From Lachnospiraceae bacterium (lineage in GTDB: Bacteria; Bacillota; Clostridia; Lachnospirales; Lachnospiraceae), in the NCBI GenBank assembly GCA_021199395.1, contig JAJQIE010000301.1:1-7672 (forward strand): DNA of 7,672 nt, written 5' to 3'. Positions 4,699 to 7,672 of this stretch are shown in pieces. A model generated the notes under the pieces. The model was not told the origin of the DNA and made no database searches. It saw only the letters and a list, made by a program, of their open reading frames with translations. Numbering within the stretch: position 1 is the first letter of the stretch; the number at the start of each line of letters is the position of its first letter. A program made the translations under genes and the position numbers.

Positions 4699-6084
4699 AT
4701 GGCTCAGTTATGGGGCGGCCGTTTCACAAAAGCGACGGATCAGATGGTATATGATTTTAATGCTTCGATTTCATTTGACAAAAGGTTATATCGGCAGGAC
4801 ATTGAGGGCAGCCTGGCTCATGTGAAAATGCTCGCGAGACAGGGGGTTCTCACCGGGGAGGAGCGGGACGCGATTATCGGCGGGCTGGAAGGGATTCTGG
4901 CTGATGTGGAGAGCGGAGCTCTTGCGATCACCTCGGAGTACGAGGATATTCACAGCTTTGTGGAGGCAAACCTGACCGAGCGCATCGGGGACGCGGGGAA
5001 AAAGCTGCATACCGGACGCAGCCGGAATGATCAGGTAGCGCTGGATATGCGGATGTATGTGCGCGATGCGGTGAAGGAGACCGATCGGCATCTGTATCAG
5101 CTTTTGAAGGTGCTGCAGCGTATCATGGAGGAAAATCTTGACACATATATGCCGGGATTTACGCATTTGCAAAAAGCGCAGCCGGTGACGCTCGCTCATC
5201 ATGTCGGGGCTTATTTCGAAATGTTCCGGCGCGACCGGTCGAGGCTTTCTGACATTTATAAAAGGATGAATTACTGTCCGCTCGGCGCCGGCGCTCTGGC
5301 CGGAACGACCTATCCGCTGGATCGTGATTTCACGGCTCAGCTGCTTGGATTTGACGGCGCGACCCGAAACAGTATGGATTCGGTATCGGATCGCGATTAT
5401 GTGATTGAATACCTGAGCGCCCTCTCGACGATCATGATGCACCTGAGTCGGTTCTCCGAGGAAATTATTCTCTGGAATTCCAACGAATATCGGTTTGTGG
5501 AGCTGGATGACGCTTACAGCACCGGCAGCAGCATTATGCCGCAGAAGAAGAATCCGGATATCGCAGAGCTGGTGCGCGGCAAGACCGGGCGCGTTTACGC
5601 GTCCCTGATGGGAATGCTGACGACGATGAAGGGGCTCCCGCTTGCCTATAATAAGGACATGCAGGAGGATAAGGAGGGGACATTTGACGCGATCGATACG
5701 GTAAACAGCTGTCTGCCGCTGTTTACCGGTATGCTGGATACGGTGAAATTCCATAAGGACGTGATGGAGGCTTCCGCGAAAAATGGCTTTACAAACGCCA
5801 CAGACGTAGCGGATTATCTGGTAAATCATGGCGTTCCGTTTCGGGATGCGCATGGTATCTCCGGACGTCTGGTGCTCCGATGCATCGCGGAAAACAAAGC
5901 GCTGGATGATCTGACACTGGAGGAATTCCGGGAGGAGAGCAGCGTATTTGAAGCGGATATCTATGATGCGATCAGCATGAAGACCTGTGTGGAGAAACGT
6001 CTGACGAAAGGTGCTCCGGGCGAGGCTGCAATGCGGGAGGTATTAGAGCTGAACCGGAGCTATCTGGAGGAAAGCAAATGGTGA
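4699..6084 (+). CDS. argH: Argininosuccinate lyase
   Basis: ArgH splits argininosuccinate into arginine and fumarate, the last step of arginine synthesis; it is a cytoplasmic homotetramer. The 461 residues match the usual family length. Visible landmarks are the N-terminal MAQLWGGRFTK, HTGRSRNDQVALDMR in the substrate-binding region, GFTHLQKAQPVTLAHH with the conserved Thr155-His156 pair, and the fumarase/lyase signature GSSIMPQKKNPD (276-287), whose serines (277, 278) include the catalytic one. The ATG at 4699 is supported by AGAGAGGA (4682-4689), 9 nt upstream, and by the conserved N-terminus. The protein looks intact. No argG or other arginine gene is adjacent, so it is probably transcribed alone from the leader region upstream. 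A short open frame overlaps its stop codon but is not called here. Confidence 0.97.
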   Translation: MAQLWGGRFTKATDQMVYDFNASISFDKRLYRQDIEGSLAHVKMLARQGVLTGEERDAIIGGLEGILADVESGALAITSEYEDIHSFVEANLTERIGDAGKKLHTGRSRNDQVALDMRMYVRDAVKETDRHLYQLLKVLQRIMEENLDTYMPGFTHLQKAQPVTLAHHVGAYFEMFRRDRSRLSDIYKRMNYCPLGAGALAGTTYPLDRDFTAQLLGFDGATRNSMDSVSDRDYVIEYLSALSTIMMHLSRFSEEIILWNSNEYRFVELDDAYSTGSSIMPQKKNPDIAELVRGKTGRVYASLMGMLTTMKGLPLAYNKDMQEDKEGTFDAIDTVNSCLPLFTGMLDTVKFHKDVMEASAKNGFTNATDVADYLVNHGVPFRDAHGISGRLVLRCIAENKALDDLTLEEFREESSVFEADIYDAISMKTCVEKRLTKGAPGEAAMREVLELNRSYLEESKW

Positions 6085-6138
6085 GCACATCCTTTCCGGT
6101 GTGCGAGCGCGTCACAGATCTGCGCATTGAGAATGTTT

Positions 6139-6171
6139 GTAACTGTTCAGGACGGTGGATGGTACAGTTAC
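6139..6171. repeat. GTAACTGT palindrome downstream of argH
   Basis: GTAACTGT (6139-6146) and ACAGTTAC (6164-6171) are exact inverted repeats with a 17-nt loop. GTAACTGTTCA here differs at one base from GTTACTGTTCA, which is the minus-strand reading of the element end at 6691. This suggests both belong to the same repeat family. Confidence 0.55.
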
Positions 6172-6195
6172 GAATGCTTTTCCGGCATAAAGGAG

Positions 6196-6215
6196 GGCGG
6201 GCATTTCTGCCCGCC
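6196..6215 (+). terminator. GC-rich hairpin, possible argH terminator
   Basis: GGCGGGCA (6196-6203) and TGCCCGCC (6208-6215) form a perfect 8-bp stem with a TTTC loop, 112 nt after the argH stop. It is followed by AGAGAAAAAT rather than T, so it lacks the U-tract of a plus-strand intrinsic terminator. It may instead protect the mRNA 3' end. The AT-rich hairpin at 6233-6266 follows. Confidence 0.35.
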
Positions 6216-6414
6216 AGAGAAAAATGTATGAAAAACAAATGTTGGTTTGATGCCCTTCATTTGTTTCAAAAGCTACTATAAAAGCAAAATGTGTTTATAT
6301 TATGTTCAGAATATGGAGGATGTGTGAAAAACTGACCACACTTTTAATTATGAAAGCATCGGCTGAAGCCGACAGGGCATTTATAACAGTTAAAAATGAC
6401 AGAACATTTACAGC

Positions 6415-6443
6415 TTGACATGGTAAAAAAACAAGTGTATTCT
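6415..6443 (+). promoter_or_regulatory. Probable asd promoter
   Basis: A perfect TTGACA (6415-6420) is followed after 17 bp by TATTCT (6438-6443), a 4 of 6 match to TATAAT. The surroundings are AT-rich, with A-tracts in the spacer. Transcription would start near 6450, giving a leader of about 270 nt that contains the whole composite repeat element before asd. Confidence 0.55.
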
Positions 6444-6522
6444 GTAAAAACATATGTGTGCCGCGCAAAGACATACTGCATGGACGGAGCATTGCTTCCG
6501 GAAGCTGGACAGAATATTTATA

Positions 6523-6691
6523 CGTTACAGGTCACACCTTGACCAAATTTACGCTATTTCTGCCTCTACAGGTGTGACCTGCAACGGCATCCGGCCATTT
6601 AAAATCGCTTCGCGATGGGCCGGATGCCCGAACGCTCTATGTATTCGCCCATGCCACGCAGCGAGTGCGTGGCATGGGTGTGAACAGTAAC
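6523..6691. repeat. MITE-like composite inverted-repeat element upstream of asd
   Basis: GTTACAGGTCACACC (6524-6538) and, inverted, GGTGTGAACAGTAAC (6677-6691) match at 13 of 15 positions and bracket about 170 bp. Inside are three stems. First, a 17-bp arm (6523-6539 with 6570-6586, one mismatch) around a 30-nt loop. Second, GGCATCCGGCC (6586-6596) with GGCCGGATGCC (6618-6628) enclosing an ATCGC-TTC-GCGAT hairpin (6604-6616). Third, CCCATGCCACGC (6648-6659) with GCGTGGCATGGG (6667-6678). No transposase is encoded, and I see no obvious target-site duplication. Confidence 0.7.
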
Positions 6692-6719
6692 ATTTATACA
6701 AAACGAGGAGAATGAAAAA

Positions 6720-7672
6720 ATGAGTCAGAAATTAAGAGTTGGTATTTTGGGCGCGACGGGTATGGTAGGGCAGAGGTTTATTTCTCTGCTGGAAAACCAT
6801 CCGTGGTTTGAGGTGGTCACGGTGGCGGCGAGTCCGCGCAGCGCCGGAAAGACATATGAAGAGGCTGTCGGCGGCAGATGGAAGATGACGACGCCGATGC
6901 CGGAAGCGGTAAAAAAGCTGATCGTTATGAATGTGAATGAAGTAGAAGCGGTGTCTGCGGGTGTGGACTTTGTATTTTCTGCGGTCGATATGTCTAAGGA
7001 TGAGATTCGCGCGATTGAGGAGGAATACGCAAAGACAGAGACACCGGTCGTGTCGAACAACAGCGCACACCGCTGGACACCGGATGTGCCGATGGTAGTG
7101 CCGGAGATCAATCCGGAGCATTTTGAAGTCATTGCTTCGCAGAAAAAGCGCCTTGGGACGACCCGCGGCTTTATTGCGGTAAAGCCAAACTGCTCAATTC
7201 AGAGCTATGCGCCGGTTCTGACCGCGTGGAAGGAATTTGAACCGTATGAAGTAGTAGCTACTACCTACCAGGCAATATCCGGCGCGGGTAAAACCTTTAA
7301 GGACTGGCCGGAGATGGTGAAAAACGTGATTCCTTACATTGGAGGAGAGGAAGAAAAGAGCGAGAAGGAGCCGCTCCGCCTCTGGGGCGTTGTTGAGAAT
7401 GGTGTGATCAGGCCGGCAGAGGAGCCGAAAATCACCTGCCAGTGTGTCCGTGTACCTGTGCTGAACGGACATACGGCGGCTGTTTTCGTTAAATTTCGCA
7501 AAAAACCGACCAGAGAGCAGCTCATTGAGAAGCTTGAAGGCTTTTCCGGTATTCCGCAGGAAATGAATCTGCCGAGCGCACCAAAGCAGTTTATCCGGTA
7601 TATGCAGGAGGATAACCGCCCACAGGTGACGCTGGACGTGGATTTTGAAAACGGCATGGGGATATCTGTGGG
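6720..7672 (+). CDS. asd: Aspartate-semialdehyde dehydrogenase, archaeal/fungal-type (3' end cut by window)
   Basis: Asd converts aspartyl phosphate to aspartate semialdehyde with NADPH, the branch point toward lysine, diaminopimelate (cell wall), threonine and methionine. The 317 visible residues start MSQKLRVGILGATGMVGQ with the nucleotide-binding GATGMVG (11-17). SNNSAHR, the catalytic Cys158 in KPNCSIQSYAP, QAISGAG, GGEEEKSEKEPLRLWG and the conserved His251 in VLNGHTAAVF follow. PNCS in place of the classical NCT-type site, together with the spacing, fits the branch first described in archaea and fungi, which is standard in Lachnospiraceae. The ATG at 6720 is supported by GAGGAG (6705-6710), 9 nt upstream. 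A tiny in-between frame (ATG 6712, stop 6721-6723) sits too close to the ribosome binding site to matter. Roughly 45 residues are missing at the right edge. It is probably transcribed from 6415-6443. Confidence 0.95.
   Translation, partial: MSQKLRVGILGATGMVGQRFISLLENHPWFEVVTVAASPRSAGKTYEEAVGGRWKMTTPMPEAVKKLIVMNVNEVEAVSAGVDFVFSAVDMSKDEIRAIEEEYAKTETPVVSNNSAHRWTPDVPMVVPEINPEHFEVIASQKKRLGTTRGFIAVKPNCSIQSYAPVLTAWKEFEPYEVVATTYQAISGAGKTFKDWPEMVKNVIPYIGGEEEKSEKEPLRLWGVVENGVIRPAEEPKITCQCVRVPVLNGHTAAVFVKFRKKPTREQLIEKLEGFSGIPQEMNLPSAPKQFIRYMQEDNRPQVTLDVDFENGMGISV

Larger units (their letters stand above)
6085..6719. other. 635-bp non-coding stretch between argH and asd
   Basis: I support no gene here. 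Contents in order: a GTAACTGT palindrome (6139-6171), a GC-rich hairpin (6196-6215), an AT-rich hairpin AAACAAATG/CATTTGTTT (6233-6266), a small TCGGC-TGAA-GCCGA hairpin (6359-6372), the probable asd promoter (6415-6443), and a composite inverted-repeat element (6523-6691) running to within 14 bp of the asd ribosome binding site. I looked for a lysine riboswitch in the asd leader and saw no convincing one. Confidence 0.65.

Noticed and set aside
4786..5853. 355-codon open frame on the minus strand inside argH
   Set aside because: It lies entirely antisense to a well-supported argH; its composition is what antisense reading of a coding gene gives.
6078..6281. 67-codon open frame whose ATG overlaps the argH stop, with GGAGG 7 nt upstream
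   Set aside because: The GGAGG is explained by the argH codons for Leu-Glu-Glu-Ser. The frame runs through the GTAACTGT palindrome and the GC-rich hairpin, and the product resembles nothing I know. Ribosome profiling would settle it.
6454..6690. 78-codon open frame before asd
   Set aside because: It has no ribosome binding site and most of it is the composite inverted-repeat element.
6444..6719. Lysine riboswitch in the asd leader
   Set aside because: A leader of suitable length exists, but its stems are long perfect palindromes related to repeats elsewhere in the window, without the lysine riboswitch core.

Overview
The window looks like chromosome from a Clostridia-class gut-type bacterium, most likely a Lachnospiraceae relative. 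This is inferred from moderate G+C, AGGAGG-type ribosome binding sites, an archaeal/fungal-type aspartate-semialdehyde dehydrogenase of the form common in Lachnospiraceae, and a QueH-type epoxyqueuosine reductase. It carries five recognisable protein genes, two of them cut by the window edges. There is no transposase, integrase, phage gene or CRISPR array.

Layout. 1-469 (minus strand): the start of an ABC transporter ATPase of the nitrate/sulfonate/taurine type. Its reading frame runs straight into a tandem array of 78-bp repeats that reaches the left edge. 470-722: divergent intergenic region. 723-1451: queH, whose last 26 codons are another copy of the same 78-bp repeat. 1452-2208: a 757-bp non-coding stretch with a short palindrome, seven phased T-tracts, a 22-bp-stem terminator and several hairpin repeats. 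2209-4398: a fused PTS permease (EIIC-EIIB-EIIA) with a MalX-like (maltose/glucose) membrane domain. 4399-4698: hairpin-rich leader. 4699-6084: argH. 6085-6719: a 635-bp non-coding stretch with palindromes, a good promoter and a composite inverted-repeat element. 6720 to the right edge: asd, missing its C-terminus.

The genes do not form an operon. They are separate housekeeping or transport units (tRNA queuosine synthesis, sugar uptake, arginine synthesis, aspartate-family amino acid synthesis). Gaps of about 250 to 760 bp separate them, and each large gap is packed with small structured repeats.

The most interesting content is these repeats. (i) A 78-bp (26-codon) unit is open on both strands. 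It is tandemly inserted in frame in the ABC ATPase on one strand and forms the C-terminal tail of QueH on the other. (ii) At least two hairpin architectures recur at unrelated sites with paired, compensatory base changes, as expected if structure rather than sequence is conserved. (iii) A GTTAC...TCACACC terminal motif recurs three times and brackets a roughly 170-bp MITE-like composite at 6523-6691. Together they suggest a modular, structure-conserved palindromic repeat system able to enter coding genes without breaking them, analogous in behaviour to Rickettsia palindromic elements. Its mobility and function are inference only.
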